Source: Mucilaginibacter jinjuensis
GTDB lineage: Bacteria; Bacteroidota; Bacteroidia; Sphingobacteriales; Sphingobacteriaceae
NCBI RefSeq assembly: GCF_028596025.1
Contig: NZ_CP117167.1
Location: 1,550,001-1,614,000 of the forward strand
Length of the DNA stretch: 64,000 nt
Reading direction: 5' to 3'
Program-made: the position numbers and the translations under genes
In this document: positions 54,861-63,574 of the stretch, piece after piece
Layout of the letters: the number at the start of each line of letters is the position of its first letter
Position numbering within the stretch: position 1 is the stretch's first letter
The notes under the pieces: generated by a model
The model's database searches: none
What the model saw: the letters and a program-made list of their open reading frames with translations, nothing else
Told to the model about the DNA's origin: nothing

Positions 54861-55690
54861 TTAATTTTTAAAACCTGCGCGCATTGAACCTTTATTCATT
54901 GGTATAGCAGGTACGTCGACTGTTTTCTTAAAACTTTTAACCAATTGCTGGACTTCCCAGTTAATTTTAAGAAAGTTATCCTGTAAGATTTCGGCCTTCC
55001 TGTGGTTGAAGTCATAGTATATTGGCAGGTCCGGGTAGACTGCTTCCTCTTTCCGGATATTTTCCAGATCAAGGTTAACTTTGCAATTCACCGCGGTCGT
55101 TTCAAATTGTCCGTTAAAATTCGTCACGGCGTCTGTCGCCAATACGCCAATGAGTTCCCCCGCTTTCAGCGAAGCGATTTTACCAGCAGGGATCAGGGGT
55201 TCTATTTTCTCGCTCAGGGAAGCTGAAGTCTTATTCCGGTCAATCGACAAACTCTCACTGGGTTGTTTAATCTTGCCGCATAGCCGTTCCAGCCAGTCGA
55301 GTGTCTCCTTATTCCGGACGGATCCTGAGAGGATATTCCCAACCACCGCTGCGATTGTACTGGCGGTATCCTTTCCATATTGCTGCTGGAACTGCGGCAA
55401 TTCCTGAAGTCCCATCAGCACGGCAACCTGATTACTTCTTGCCGTAGCGACCAGGTTCTCCACGCGGTGAACATAGAGCGTAGGTACTTCGTCGATAATT
55501 AGGCCTGTAGGTGAATTCCCCTTGGTATTTACCAGACGTGTGAGGCGGTTTAAAACTACAGAATAGCAGGCAGCATTAATGTTTTGGGTGTTTGGATCAT
55601 TAGCCAGTATAAGGATAGAAGGTTGTTCAGGGTCGCTGATCTTCAAGTTAAAATCGTCACCGGAGAAAACCCAGAACGATAAAGAGCAGT
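54861..55690 (-). pseudogene. Truncated TraG/VirD4-type conjugative coupling protein (C-terminal part)
   Basis: The sequence encodes the C-terminal half of a type IV coupling ATPase. It includes LSFWVFSGDDFNLKISDPEQ, then LILANDPNTQ, the Walker B strand GLIIDEVPTLYV, and ARSNQVAVLMGLQELPQF. The N-terminal membrane segment and Walker A are missing. The reading frame is open upstream to a stop at 55773, but the added residues beyond about 55690 do not resemble the family, so the break lies near 55690-55770. If translated, the nearest start is TTG at 55646. It is a gene relic. Confidence 0.75.
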
Positions 55691-55774
55691 CAGCCTGGTT
55701 GATTTGCCCGGCGCTGCTAGCGGAGCAAGAGGAGCCGCAGGTTTCTGGAGTCCGCTTGTACCATACGCGGCATT

Positions 55775-55801
55775 ATTTAATCGTTTTAAGCACGATTAAA
55801 T
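55775..55801. repeat. Inverted repeat beside the coupling-protein breakpoint
   Basis: atttaatcg / cgattaaat perfect 9-bp arms with a 9-base spacer, at the position where coupling-protein homology ends. It may mark a deletion or element end. The rest of 55802-56085 holds no supported gene. Confidence 0.5.
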
Positions 55802-56085
55802 CTTTGCCTGGCCAACGATACAAAGGTTGGAAGCTGCCGTTGCACCAATTGGGTCGGACCCTTAAATAGATTTTGGTTTTTATTTAGTGCTCTTTAAGTC
55901 AGTGTTTTAGTTCGTTGTCGTCCTCCGCCAAATAGGCAGGATTAGTATTAGCAAGAAAATGTAAGGACCCTAAAAAGTATGAAAAACAATCCGTCAGGAT
56001 TAAAATATGCAGCCTGGCGTTGGCAGGGATTATATCATTTGAAATCAATTGCCAAACCTGATTGCTAATTTAATTAGTATATTGC

Positions 56086-56093
56086 TATGTTTG
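56086..56093 (+). promoter_or_regulatory. Bacteroidota -7 promoter box TATGTTTG
   Basis: A full TAnnTTTG match, but only 13 bp before the ATG at 56107; a possible -33 TTG lies 21 bp upstream of it. The short leader makes it uncertain. Confidence 0.3.
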
Positions 56094-56106
56094 AATTTAA
56101 AATCAT

Positions 56107-56709
56107 ATGGCAGATAACTCAACATTAATTGCAATAAGTGCATTTTCAGGACTGGCAGGTGCGCTGTTAACCCAAATGATCTCAGGGCTATTCGCTTATT
56201 TCAGTGAGAGGCGAAAGTATAATAACGGTGTCCGCGACTTACACCGGGCGAAAAAGATAGAGATTGGAGAGAACTTTTATTACATAACTGGAGAAAAGAT
56301 GACTATTGTTAAAAAGAACATTGGCTATTGGAAGAACTGGAACAATTCGAGAAGTGAAGCCAGTTTGGATTATCTTAAAAAGGAGATGATCACATTCAAA
56401 GCCTATATTGATAAGTTGAACGAAGAAAACTGGAAATATAATCTCATAAGCTTGTACTATAATGTCTCTTTCACAAGCAGCGAGGTGTTGGAGGCTAACG
56501 AACAATCTCATCTTTACTATCTCAGTGTATTAGACCTGATGGATAAAATAAAAAAAGCAAATGGGGATGAAACGGAGGTGTTATATCAGCAATATGCTAT
56601 AGCTATTTTTGACATGTGTGCTCACTACGAAAATGTATATGAGAAAATGAAGGAAGACATGAACATTGTTAAAAATCAGCTTTTAACAGATTTTGGCCTA
56701 ACTGTTTAA
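56107..56709 (+). CDS. Membrane-anchored unknown protein in the island
   Basis: A 200-residue protein with one N-terminal membrane helix (LIAISAFSGLAGALLTQMIS), then a helical cytoplasmic region rich in Lys, Glu, Tyr and Asn. AT-rich codons contrast with the older chromosomal genes. It resembles orphan island proteins of unknown role. Its stop lies 3 bp from the convergent transposase stop. A defence or partner function cannot be read from the sequence. Confidence 0.6.
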   Translation: MADNSTLIAISAFSGLAGALLTQMISGLFAYFSERRKYNNGVRDLHRAKKIEIGENFYYITGEKMTIVKKNIGYWKNWNNSRSEASLDYLKKEMITFKAYIDKLNEENWKYNLISLYYNVSFTSSEVLEANEQSHLYYLSVLDLMDKIKKANGDETEVLYQQYAIAIFDMCAHYENVYEKMKEDMNIVKNQLLTDFGLTV

Positions 56710-56712
56710 TAG

Positions 56713-58215
56713 TCAACTTTGATAGCTGGGCTTACATTGATTAGCCTTATCAAATACCGGAGCAACCAATTCTTTTCCCCATATTTTCTTGCCTGCCTTT
56801 TTGGGGTTCATTTGGTAATAGGTGTTCCTGCTTTGAAAATAAAGGTCGATAGCTTGTCTGCAGGCTTTTACAGATGGATAATCGCTATTATGTATGACCG
56901 CGCGGGCAAGGCCACTAAATACCGATTCAATCACATTTAAAAATTGTGCACGACAGGGTAATGTTGCCAGTACGATCTTTGGCAAACGTTGTAATTTTTG
57001 AAATGCTTCGCTGTTGAGTATATCAATATACTCAACAAGTTGCTTCGACGTATGCCAACTAGCAGCATCCCAGGACAGATAAATAGTATCTTGATCCATA
57101 TACTGAATTAATAGCTTATCGATGAGCTTAATCATTTCATCCGTATTCTTGTTGGGTGAATAAAAGTGCGTCACCTGGTTAGTGGAAAGTTCTATTGCGG
57201 CTGTGCAAATGATATAGCCCTTACTTTTCTGAGTTTGAGGGATGATTTTACGTGTCCCTTGTTTCATTAATTTTCGGCCTCCTTTCATTTTTATAGCAAA
57301 AGGCCCGTATTCATCGATGGAGAAGAACTTTTCTTTTGTTCCAAGATTTGCAAGAATGTCCTGAATGACTTGGAACTTTTCCTTGTACAAAGGGTCGGGA
57401 CTGGTGAGTTTTGTCTTGGAACTGATATAACGGTATCCTCGTTGCCTCAGATACCTGCTGATCATATGCGTTCCCATCGAAACATGGTATACCTGTTTGT
57501 AAATAGTAGCTAAATCTTCAAGTCGCCAGGAAGTGCGGTTAATATGGTAAATGTGTGGTGATTGATGAAGCAGATCGACCAGGTTATCAGTTTTAGTTTT
57601 AATGGCTGATTTCTTTGCCTCACCTACGCAACATTTTCTTTTAAATCCGTCTAAACCGTACTTTTTATAAGTCTTATACCAGCGTAGCAAGGTCTCCCTG
57701 CACACTTCGATCTTGGCCTGGGTCTTATCAATAGGAATGTATTCTGCTGCATCTTGTAGCGCTACGGCTATTTGCCATCTTCTATGGTCATTTCCATTAC
57801 GCCATTCTGTTAATATGATTTGTTCTTCCTCCGGAAAATAAACGCGCTCTTGTCGGTTGATATGATGATCCAGGCAATATTGTATTAAAAGATCTTTAAA
57901 GACGGTTTGTGTGTATCCTTCAGGATAAATGAGCTTGTATTCCTTCCAGATTTCTGTAGCAATAATCTGGTGGTCCTCATACTCCCTTAGTATATAGGGG
58001 AGTACTTTTTCAAATTCTAAATAACGATCTGTCGGTCTGTGAACCGGGGTTTGTACCGGCATAAAGAAACCAAAGTCCATCAATTTGTCAGGATAAAACT
58101 TTTCTATCTTTCTGAACTCAGTGACATATAATGTAACCGTCTTACGGCCAATGCCCCATTTTAAGTATAAGAAGAACAAAACGAATAGTTTTGAACAGTC
58201 CGGCATGCCCTGCAT
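56713..58215 (-). CDS. DDE transposase: IstA-like N-terminus with IS630-like catalytic domain
   Basis: About 500 residues; ATG at 58215, with an in-frame TTG at 58221. The N-terminus (KLFVLFFLYLKWGIGRKTVT then EIWKEYKLIYPEGYTQTVFK) resembles the IS21 IstA start. From about residue 150 come IS630-like HTH segments (RETLLRWYKTYKKYGLDGFK) and a DDE domain: Asp303 (SIDEYGPF), Asp385 (LSWDAASWH) and Glu432 (LNVIESVFSG). It is longer than the usual IS630 transposases of about 340 residues. Terminal inverted repeats were not resolved by eye. Confidence 0.8.
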   Translation of the reverse strand: MQGMPDCSKLFVLFFLYLKWGIGRKTVTLYVTEFRKIEKFYPDKLMDFGFFMPVQTPVHRPTDRYLEFEKVLPYILREYEDHQIIATEIWKEYKLIYPEGYTQTVFKDLLIQYCLDHHINRQERVYFPEEEQIILTEWRNGNDHRRWQIAVALQDAAEYIPIDKTQAKIEVCRETLLRWYKTYKKYGLDGFKRKCCVGEAKKSAIKTKTDNLVDLLHQSPHIYHINRTSWRLEDLATIYKQVYHVSMGTHMISRYLRQRGYRYISSKTKLTSPDPLYKEKFQVIQDILANLGTKEKFFSIDEYGPFAIKMKGGRKLMKQGTRKIIPQTQKSKGYIICTAAIELSTNQVTHFYSPNKNTDEMIKLIDKLLIQYMDQDTIYLSWDAASWHTSKQLVEYIDILNSEAFQKLQRLPKIVLATLPCRAQFLNVIESVFSGLARAVIHNSDYPSVKACRQAIDLYFQSRNTYYQMNPKKAGKKIWGKELVAPVFDKANQCKPSYQS

Positions 58216-58221
58216 AGACAA

Positions 58222-58662
58222 CAGAGGTGGAAGTGTGCACGTTTATACTTCTTACTTCTGGCGTCCGATGAAAGGCGAAGCTGCTGGTGATAATGTGTAC
58301 GCGAAGCTGCGCATTAGTCGTGTTGCAACCGAACTTTACCAACAATTATTATATCTCTGGGTTCAGGACAGATAATGCGAAATCGGGTAAGATCTATAAA
58401 GACACACTCTACACAGATGATTTATTTGTTAGTGACGGGTTTCACAACATCTATGTTCGCGCTAATCAGGACTAATATAAAAAGACGTTTTTTAATTCTG
58501 TTTAAAGGACTATGTTGTATTGAAATCAATAAAAAAGCCCTTTAAGATCCAACGGTTTATAAATCCATTCACAAACTAGTGCTATACCTGAAAAGAGATG
58601 GCATAAACATCCATCGTGACAGTTCGGAACCAAAGAACACACGCGTTAGGTAAATAGTCAGT
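58222..58662. other. Gene-remnant region without supported intact genes
   Basis: Short rightward frames (about 58121-58375 and 58287-58475) look like broken pieces of one gene (VHVYTSYFWRPMKGEAAG; then KIYKDTLYTDDLFVSDGFHN). A further frame near 58545-58650 ends in NIHRDSSEPKN. No family is recognised. Confidence 0.45.
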
Positions 58663-58710
58663 ATGGTAAAAAGAAAGGGTTGTCTTCAGACAACCCTTTC
58701 TTTTTACCAT
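58663..58710 (-). terminator. Long perfect hairpin terminator of the Hc1-like gene
   Basis: 23-bp perfect arms starting atggtaaaaagaaagggttg, with a 2-base centre. It lies 19 bp beyond the Hc1-like stop. Long A/T-rich stems give a T-run on both strands, so it may work both ways. Confidence 0.75.
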
Positions 58711-58729
58711 AGGCAGTTATTAACTTGAA

Positions 58730-58909
58730 TTATTTTGATTCGCTCTTTTTGTCAGTTACTTCCGTCCTGATTTCCTGCGCAAGTGTTTTCAATTGTTGCA
58801 TCGCGTTACGTACTCTTGTTCCCGCTGCTTTGTTGCCTTTCACGAAGAATGCTACAAAGTCAGCTTTCGTAGCGGCGACGACCGCTTTTACCTGATTGAA
58901 TTTTTACAT
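58730..58909 (-). pseudogene. Histone H1-like (Hc1) gene, stopped at codon 2
   Basis: Read leftward, codon 1 is ATG (58907-58909) and codon 2 is TAA (58904-58906). The rest is an intact-looking 57-residue Hc1-type protein: KFNQVKAVVAATKADFVAFF, then VKGNKAAGTRVRNAMQQLKT, then LAQEIRTEVTDKKSESK. Family members I know start M-x-K-F with x usually Glu or Gln, so TAA fits a GAA or CAA to TAA change. No alternative start lies in the first 30 codons. The coding region is otherwise undamaged and its terminator remains, so the loss is recent, or a sequencing error. Confidence 0.75.
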
Positions 58910-59100
58910 TGTTGATGTAATTTAAATAAAAAAACAGCCGCGAGTATAGGTAAAAACTTGAAGACCAGTTAATTTTACAAGGTAAGTCATTTATACCTGA
59001 TCTCTATCCGTTTACACGGAAAACGTAAGTTCTCCGTTAAATTAAATTTTTACCCGATTCAGTTTGCCTGTAAGTTGCTGACACATATTTGATGCCTTGC

Positions 59101-59349
59101 TCAGGAACTTAACCCGGCTAATTTTTCAGCAACTGCGTTAAGCAGGGCTGCAAAAGGCGGATCTGCCGAGATTGCTGATTTAGGGTGTACTAATGCCCGG
59201 TAACCGCCTTCTTCGTCGGGATCGAAGGTGAAGGTGATTTCATCAATCAGCACAGCGATGCGGTGGGTATAACCCCAGCGCTCAAACCGTGCCTTAAATT
59301 CGTATTCTTTGCGCTGGTAAATGACGGGTATTAGAAATGATTCATTCAT
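59101..59349 (-). CDS. Small conserved island protein, unknown
   Basis: From the ATG at 59349 the product is about 82 residues, starting MNESFLIPVIYQRKEYEFKA. It continues RWGYTHRIAVLIDEITFTFD and DEEGGYRALVHP, a beta-rich pattern seen in small Bacteroidota proteins I know only as hypothetical. A start at 59406 would add 19 residues but no ribosome site. Function unknown; no operon partner. Confidence 0.65.
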   Translation of the reverse strand: MNESFLIPVIYQRKEYEFKARFERWGYTHRIAVLIDEITFTFDPDEEGGYRALVHPKSAISADPPFAALLNAVAEKLAGLSS

Positions 59350-59406
59350 ACATAAAAACCTCAGCCCGATTGAGTTAGCGATCCGGTGCTCCCCGCTTTT
59401 CTGCAA

Positions 59407-59915
59407 TCGGCTTTCATCAGCAAGAAAGGCATGTCCCTTGCTAAAATTTCTAACTTCTATATCGTAACCGGCACTAATAGGTAAGGTTGAGGTCGACGTA
59501 TTTCACTAAGATCTCCCTCACTTAAGCAATTCCTTTTTCCTCGTCTTTAAAATTGGCTTTCTTTTTAGGAACACATGCCGGATTATTAACAATCTTACCA
59601 ATCGGCGGAAGAACGTTATGAGTCACTTACAGAACGTTATGCACAATTAGCCAGTCGCTTTTAATCGGCTTGTCCCAGAACATAGTGGTCAAGTTCAACA
59701 GAATCTCCAGATTAGAAGAAGGAAACGCCTTTTTTAGAAAAGCGCTTGAACTTGATAACAGATACCACAAAACTATTATAGAGGCAGGTTGGTTTTCGAT
59801 CAAGGGTTATATGAATTATGTCGATCACACTTACCATCGTTTAACCAGATATTGATTTGAGCCAACGCATTAGGGAAACGCGGTGTAAAATTGCCGATCA
59901 GAAAGCCGTTTATAA
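59407..59915. other. Intergenic region with gene-tail fragments
   Basis: No intact gene. A short rightward frame at 59596-59664 (YQSAEERYESLTERYAQLAS, then RF and stop) looks like the tail of a lost helical protein. A second frame (59670-59855) has no recognisable product or ribosome site. Confidence 0.5.
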
Positions 59916-60341
59916 TTAATTAACTTCACCTAACGCTGCTTTCCGTTTGGCCCTCATGGCTTCTTGTATGCCGGTTATAGTACTTTCCCGATTTGTTCTC
60001 AATTGCTGGATAAATGACGAGTTGCCTTCCGGATTCATATATTTCCCGCCAAAAGCGAACATATCTAAAATAATAGGAATGGTTTCGATACCTTTTTCGG
60101 TCAAATAATACAGGAACTTAGAGGCATTTTGAGGTGAAGCTTTTTTTACAAGAAAACCTTCACGAACCAATAATGCAAGCTTTGCCGTCAAAACGGATGG
60201 CGCGATCTTTTCGTCAGAAGCCTTCCATTCCAGGAAAGATGATTTTCCATGCGTAATCATATCCCTTAATATCAGGAATGACCATTTATCTCCAAATACG
60301 TCCAATGTGTAACTGATTGGACAGTCTGATCTATGTTCCAT
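59916..60341 (-). CDS. HxlR-family transcriptional regulator
   Basis: A 141-residue winged-helix protein: MEHRSDCPISYTLDVFGDKW, LRDMITHGKSSFLEWKAS, then the wing LVREGFLVKKAS and YLTEKGIETIPIILDM. Cys7 in the DCPI motif is the conserved redox-sensing cysteine of many family members, which detect electrophiles or disulphide stress. It is divergent from the oxidoreductase operon, 232 bp apart, with an inverted repeat and promoter between. It most likely represses that operon (inference). Confidence 0.92.
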   Translation of the reverse strand: MEHRSDCPISYTLDVFGDKWSFLILRDMITHGKSSFLEWKASDEKIAPSVLTAKLALLVREGFLVKKASPQNASKFLYYLTEKGIETIPIILDMFAFGGKYMNPEGNSSFIQQLRTNRESTITGIQEAMRAKRKAALGEVN

Positions 60342-60497
60342 ATACCTACGTTCAGGTTCACACCACTTTAATCCCGCAAAATTACAAAAGTCATTTTAAA
60401 TATTTGTTCGCTGATTGTCAATACTTAAGCTGCCGCTTAATCTTATTGACTTTGTAACTGCTGTGTCAAGAAAGCGTTAAAAATCGTTAAAATATCG

Positions 60498-60526
60498 AAA
60501 AGTAGTATCGATTTAATACTACTTTT
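60498..60526. promoter_or_regulatory. Inverted repeat, candidate HxlR operator
   Basis: Perfect 11-bp arms aaaagtagtat / atactactttt with a 7-base centre. It sits between HxlR and the operon and ends 2 bp before the -7 box of the operon promoter, an ideal position for repression. Confidence 0.68.
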
Positions 60527-60528
60527 TC

Positions 60529-60536
60529 TACGTTTG
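60529..60536 (+). promoter_or_regulatory. Bacteroidota -7 promoter box TACGTTTG of the MRJP/oxidoreductase operon
   Basis: A full TAnnTTTG match 37 bp before the MRJP-like ATG at 60574. The -33 zone is covered by the inverted repeat, so binding of a repressor would hide the promoter. Confidence 0.6.
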
Positions 60537-60573
60537 TACCGTCGACAACAAAAAGATTTAAAAAATTAAAAAA

Positions 60574-61725
60574 ATGAAAATGAAATATCTATTCCTTGGG
60601 CTCTTAATGACAGGCTCAACGATTAATTTAACAAAGGCAAATCCATTAACCGTATCACGCAAAACAAACGTAGACAGTTCAGAAATAGTTAAAACCAAAC
60701 CTGCTGCCGGATTAGAAGAAGTTTACACAGACGCCGATTATCAGTTGGCAGGTGTAGCCATTTCTCCAAAAGGAAGAATGTTTGTTAGTTATCCTTACTG
60801 GCTTGAAAAGCATAGTTATTCTGTAGTCGAAATTGGTGCAGACAAAAAACCGCATCCATTTCCTAATGCAGCCTGGAATAGTTTCAAAAAAGGCGATGAC
60901 GGCAGTCAAAAATTCGTGAGTGTACAGGCTATTTACGCCGATGACAAAAACAACCTTTGGATTTTAGACCCTGCAAATATCAGCTTTGGCGATGTTTATC
61001 AGCAAAGCAACAAATTGGTACAAGTTGATTTAAGCACAAACAAGGTTAAACGGGTTATCCGTTTTTCTGCGGACGTTGCCGGAAGCAAAAGCTTTTTGAA
61101 CGATGTACGCGTTGACAATGCTCATGGCTTTGCTTATTTATCAAATACCACCCTGGGTGGTTTGGTGATCATCGACCTGAACACCGGCAAATCAAGGGCG
61201 GTTTTAAGCGGCCACGCTTCTGCATTTACAGATCCGGCTTATCACTTTACCTTAAATGGCAAAGAATTGGCTACCCCACAAGGTGCTTTTAAAGCTAATA
61301 CAGATGGTATTGCTTTATCTCCTGACAATGCCTGGGTTTATTACAAGTCTTTAACTGATAACCACCTACATCGCGTGAGCACAAAAGTACTACGTAACTT
61401 TAACAGCACTGAAAGTGATGTAGAGGGCCAGGTAGAAAAGGTTGGCGATTTTGTAACCTCTGACGGCATGGTTTTCGATAAGGCCGGTAACCTCTATCTG
61501 GGTGACATCGAGAACTCCCGCATTGTACGTATCTCCCCGGATAAAACAATGACTACCCTTGTAGTAGATAAAGATAACCTGATCTGGCCGGATAGCTATG
61601 CGATCAGCAAAGACGGTTACCTGTACATCACCTGTTCACAGATCCATGAAATGTTATTCTTCAATAACGGAGAAAACAAAACCCAATATCCATATAAAGT
61701 TTTCAGGCTGAAATTGAATAATTAA
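60574..61725 (+). CDS. Secreted major-royal-jelly-protein (yellow)-like six-bladed propeller protein
   Basis: A 383-residue protein with a signal peptide ending near TKANP. It has the MRJP layout: LAGVAISPKGRMFVSYPYWL, QAIYADDKNNLWILDPAN, FLNDVRVDNAHGFAYLSNT, then IALSPDNAWVYYKSL and MVFDKAGNLYLGDIENSRI. Related SMP-30/strictosidine-synthase-type propellers act as lactonases or binders; the substrate is unknown. It is the first gene of the HxlR-controlled operon. The next gene starts 69 bp later. A second, lipid-anchored MRJP-like gene closes the cluster. Confidence 0.85.
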   Translation: MKMKYLFLGLLMTGSTINLTKANPLTVSRKTNVDSSEIVKTKPAAGLEEVYTDADYQLAGVAISPKGRMFVSYPYWLEKHSYSVVEIGADKKPHPFPNAAWNSFKKGDDGSQKFVSVQAIYADDKNNLWILDPANISFGDVYQQSNKLVQVDLSTNKVKRVIRFSADVAGSKSFLNDVRVDNAHGFAYLSNTTLGGLVIIDLNTGKSRAVLSGHASAFTDPAYHFTLNGKELATPQGAFKANTDGIALSPDNAWVYYKSLTDNHLHRVSTKVLRNFNSTESDVEGQVEKVGDFVTSDGMVFDKAGNLYLGDIENSRIVRISPDKTMTTLVVDKDNLIWPDSYAISKDGYLYITCSQIHEMLFFNNGENKTQYPYKVFRLKLNN

Positions 61726-61794
61726 GCCTTCAATAAACTGAATAGGTAGCCGGTTTCATCCCGCTACTTCATCCTTACCATAAATCAAACGATA

Positions 61795-62715
61795 ATGAAA
61801 GCATTAAGCATTACCGGGCAAATTGCACCGGCAGCCTATGTATTGTCCTGTGTTCCGGTGCCAACGATAAATCCAGACCAGGTTTTGGTAAAAATCAGGG
61901 CAGCCGGGATCAATCCTATCGACTGGCAGACCATAGAATATGGCTTTTTCGATATGCTCGGTCTAAGCGTTCCCTATACCATGGGGTATGATATCGCCGG
62001 CGTTGTTGAAAAGGTAGGCGAAAACGTATCCGGATTTAAAGCCGGTGACGAAGTGATGGGATCACTCGCTATCTCTCATCCTGGAAGTTTTGCAGAATAT
62101 GCAGCAGCAGATGCGCAAATTCTTATCCACAAACCGGAAGCGCTTTCATTTGCGGAGGCCGCAGCTGTTACGCTGGCCGGAGAAACAGCCTATCAGGCAT
62201 TATTTGACCATCTGCAAATTCAGCCTGGCCAAAAAGTATTGATCCAGGCGGCTGCGGGAGGCGTAGGTATTTTCGCCGTGCAACTTGCTTTACAGACCTG
62301 CGCCTATGTTGTGGCCGTAGGATCAAACCGAAATACGGATTTTTTAAAAGCACTGGGCGCTGATGAAGTGGTGGATTATCATGCAGGTTTCGGTTCACTC
62401 AGTACTGATTTTGATGCCATACTCGACAGCATGAATAGTGCAGAACAAACATTGCCGCTACTTAAAAAGGGAGGCAAATACGTATCCATCACACAACCTG
62501 CTTCTGCTGACCTCGCTGAAAAACATCAGGTAACTGCTACTCACTTTCTATACACGCCAAATGCGGCTCACTTACAGGAATTGGTTAGCAGGATCGGAAA
62601 AAGCCAGCTCCAGATTTACATTGACAAAACTTTTGCCTTAAATGATATCAACGAAGGTATCAACTATCAAAAAAACGGACACACCCGTGGAAAGAACGTC
62701 ATCATCGTGGAATAA
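61795..62715 (+). CDS. NADP-dependent MDR oxidoreductase (quinone-oxidoreductase-like)
   Basis: A 306-residue MDR protein with the GroES-like domain (KIRAAGINPIDWQTIEYGFF, YTMGYDIAGVVEKVGENV) and the Rossmann segment with AAAGGVGIFAVQLA (about 152-165). It lacks catalytic zinc ligands, as expected for quinone oxidoreductases. It likely reduces quinone or another electrophile with NADPH, consistent with the HxlR context. The exact substrate is unknown. Confidence 0.9.
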   Translation: MKALSITGQIAPAAYVLSCVPVPTINPDQVLVKIRAAGINPIDWQTIEYGFFDMLGLSVPYTMGYDIAGVVEKVGENVSGFKAGDEVMGSLAISHPGSFAEYAAADAQILIHKPEALSFAEAAAVTLAGETAYQALFDHLQIQPGQKVLIQAAAGGVGIFAVQLALQTCAYVVAVGSNRNTDFLKALGADEVVDYHAGFGSLSTDFDAILDSMNSAEQTLPLLKKGGKYVSITQPASADLAEKHQVTATHFLYTPNAAHLQELVSRIGKSQLQIYIDKTFALNDINEGINYQKNGHTRGKNVIIVE

Positions 62716-62771
62716 CCGGTTTTGGCTTTATCAATCATAAAAATTAATTCATCATATAATTCAAAAGAAAA

Positions 62772-63539
62772 ATGAACAGCACAAATAAAACCGTCCTGAT
62801 AACAGGTGGCGGATCAAGAATTGGATTCCAAACAGCAAAATTATTTAGTGGAAAAGGCAGCAAGGTTATTATCGTTGGCCGTAACGAAGCAAAATTACAG
62901 GCAGCCGCCAAAGAACTGAACAACGTCGACTACTTTGTAGCGGACGTTACCAATGAGGCAGACGTAGACCGTATAGTTGAGCACATCCAAAGCAATTACC
63001 CTTCATTGGATGTGTTAATCAATAACGCCGCTGCTAAATTTGTAAATCGTGTAGGAAGTGGTGCAGCTATCCGCCTGGAAGCGGCCGAAGAAATGAACAC
63101 CAACTACATTTCTGTCATTAACCTGACTGAGCGCCTATTGCCCATTCTGAAACAACAGCAGGAATCGGCAGTGATCAACATCACCACCGCGGTAGCGTTG
63201 GTTCCCAGCACAATTATCCCGACCTATTCCGCCAGTAAAGCGGCCCTCCGGTCTTATACACAGGCCCTGCGGTTTACCCTGGAATTAGATGGCGTTAAAA
63301 ACGTGAAAGTTTTTGAAGTACTACCTCCACTGGTTAATACGGAGCTTTCCAAAGACAACGGCGGTGAACGGGGTATTGCACCTGAAGAAGTTGCCAATGA
63401 TCTGCTGGCAGGCCTTGAAAACGACAATCTGGAAGTGCGTGTATCCGTAACGGAAGGCTTTTACCAGGCATTTTTTGGCAATTCGGCAAATGCTATAGTT
63501 GCGCTTTACAAAGCGGAAAGAGGCGAATCGTTCAATTAG
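62772..63539 (+). CDS. SDR-family oxidoreductase with altered glycine motif
   Basis: A 255-residue SDR of the DltE-like group. The cofactor loop is TGGGSRIG (11-18), where Arg16 replaces the middle Gly of TGxxxGxG. The Asn motif is VLINNAAAK (81-89), and the active site Tyr152/Lys156 lies in PTYSASKAA, with Thr139 in the usual Ser place. It follows the MDR gene by 56 bp. It probably reduces a carbonyl substrate, but the altered glycine may affect cofactor binding. Confidence 0.88.
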   Translation: MNSTNKTVLITGGGSRIGFQTAKLFSGKGSKVIIVGRNEAKLQAAAKELNNVDYFVADVTNEADVDRIVEHIQSNYPSLDVLINNAAAKFVNRVGSGAAIRLEAAEEMNTNYISVINLTERLLPILKQQQESAVINITTAVALVPSTIIPTYSASKAALRSYTQALRFTLELDGVKNVKVFEVLPPLVNTELSKDNGGERGIAPEEVANDLLAGLENDNLEVRVSVTEGFYQAFFGNSANAIVALYKAERGESFN

Positions 63540-63574
63540 CACATCGAACTTAAAGTTTTTAACAATAAAATATA

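Larger units (their letters stand above)
51552..59349. mobile_element. Decayed conjugative-type mobile island
   Basis: The boundaries are approximate. Within lie a Toprim-like protein, an ArdC-type antirestriction protein, island-typical small proteins, a truncated TraG/VirD4 coupling protein, a transposase and broken genes. No integrase, relaxase or attachment repeats were seen, so mobilisation is no longer likely. Gene order and families fit a Bacteroidota integrative or plasmid-borne conjugative element. Confidence 0.5.

Noticed and set aside
59670-59855. 61-residue rightward frame between the island and HxlR
   Set aside because: Not recognisable, no ribosome site, and placed in a region of gene relics.
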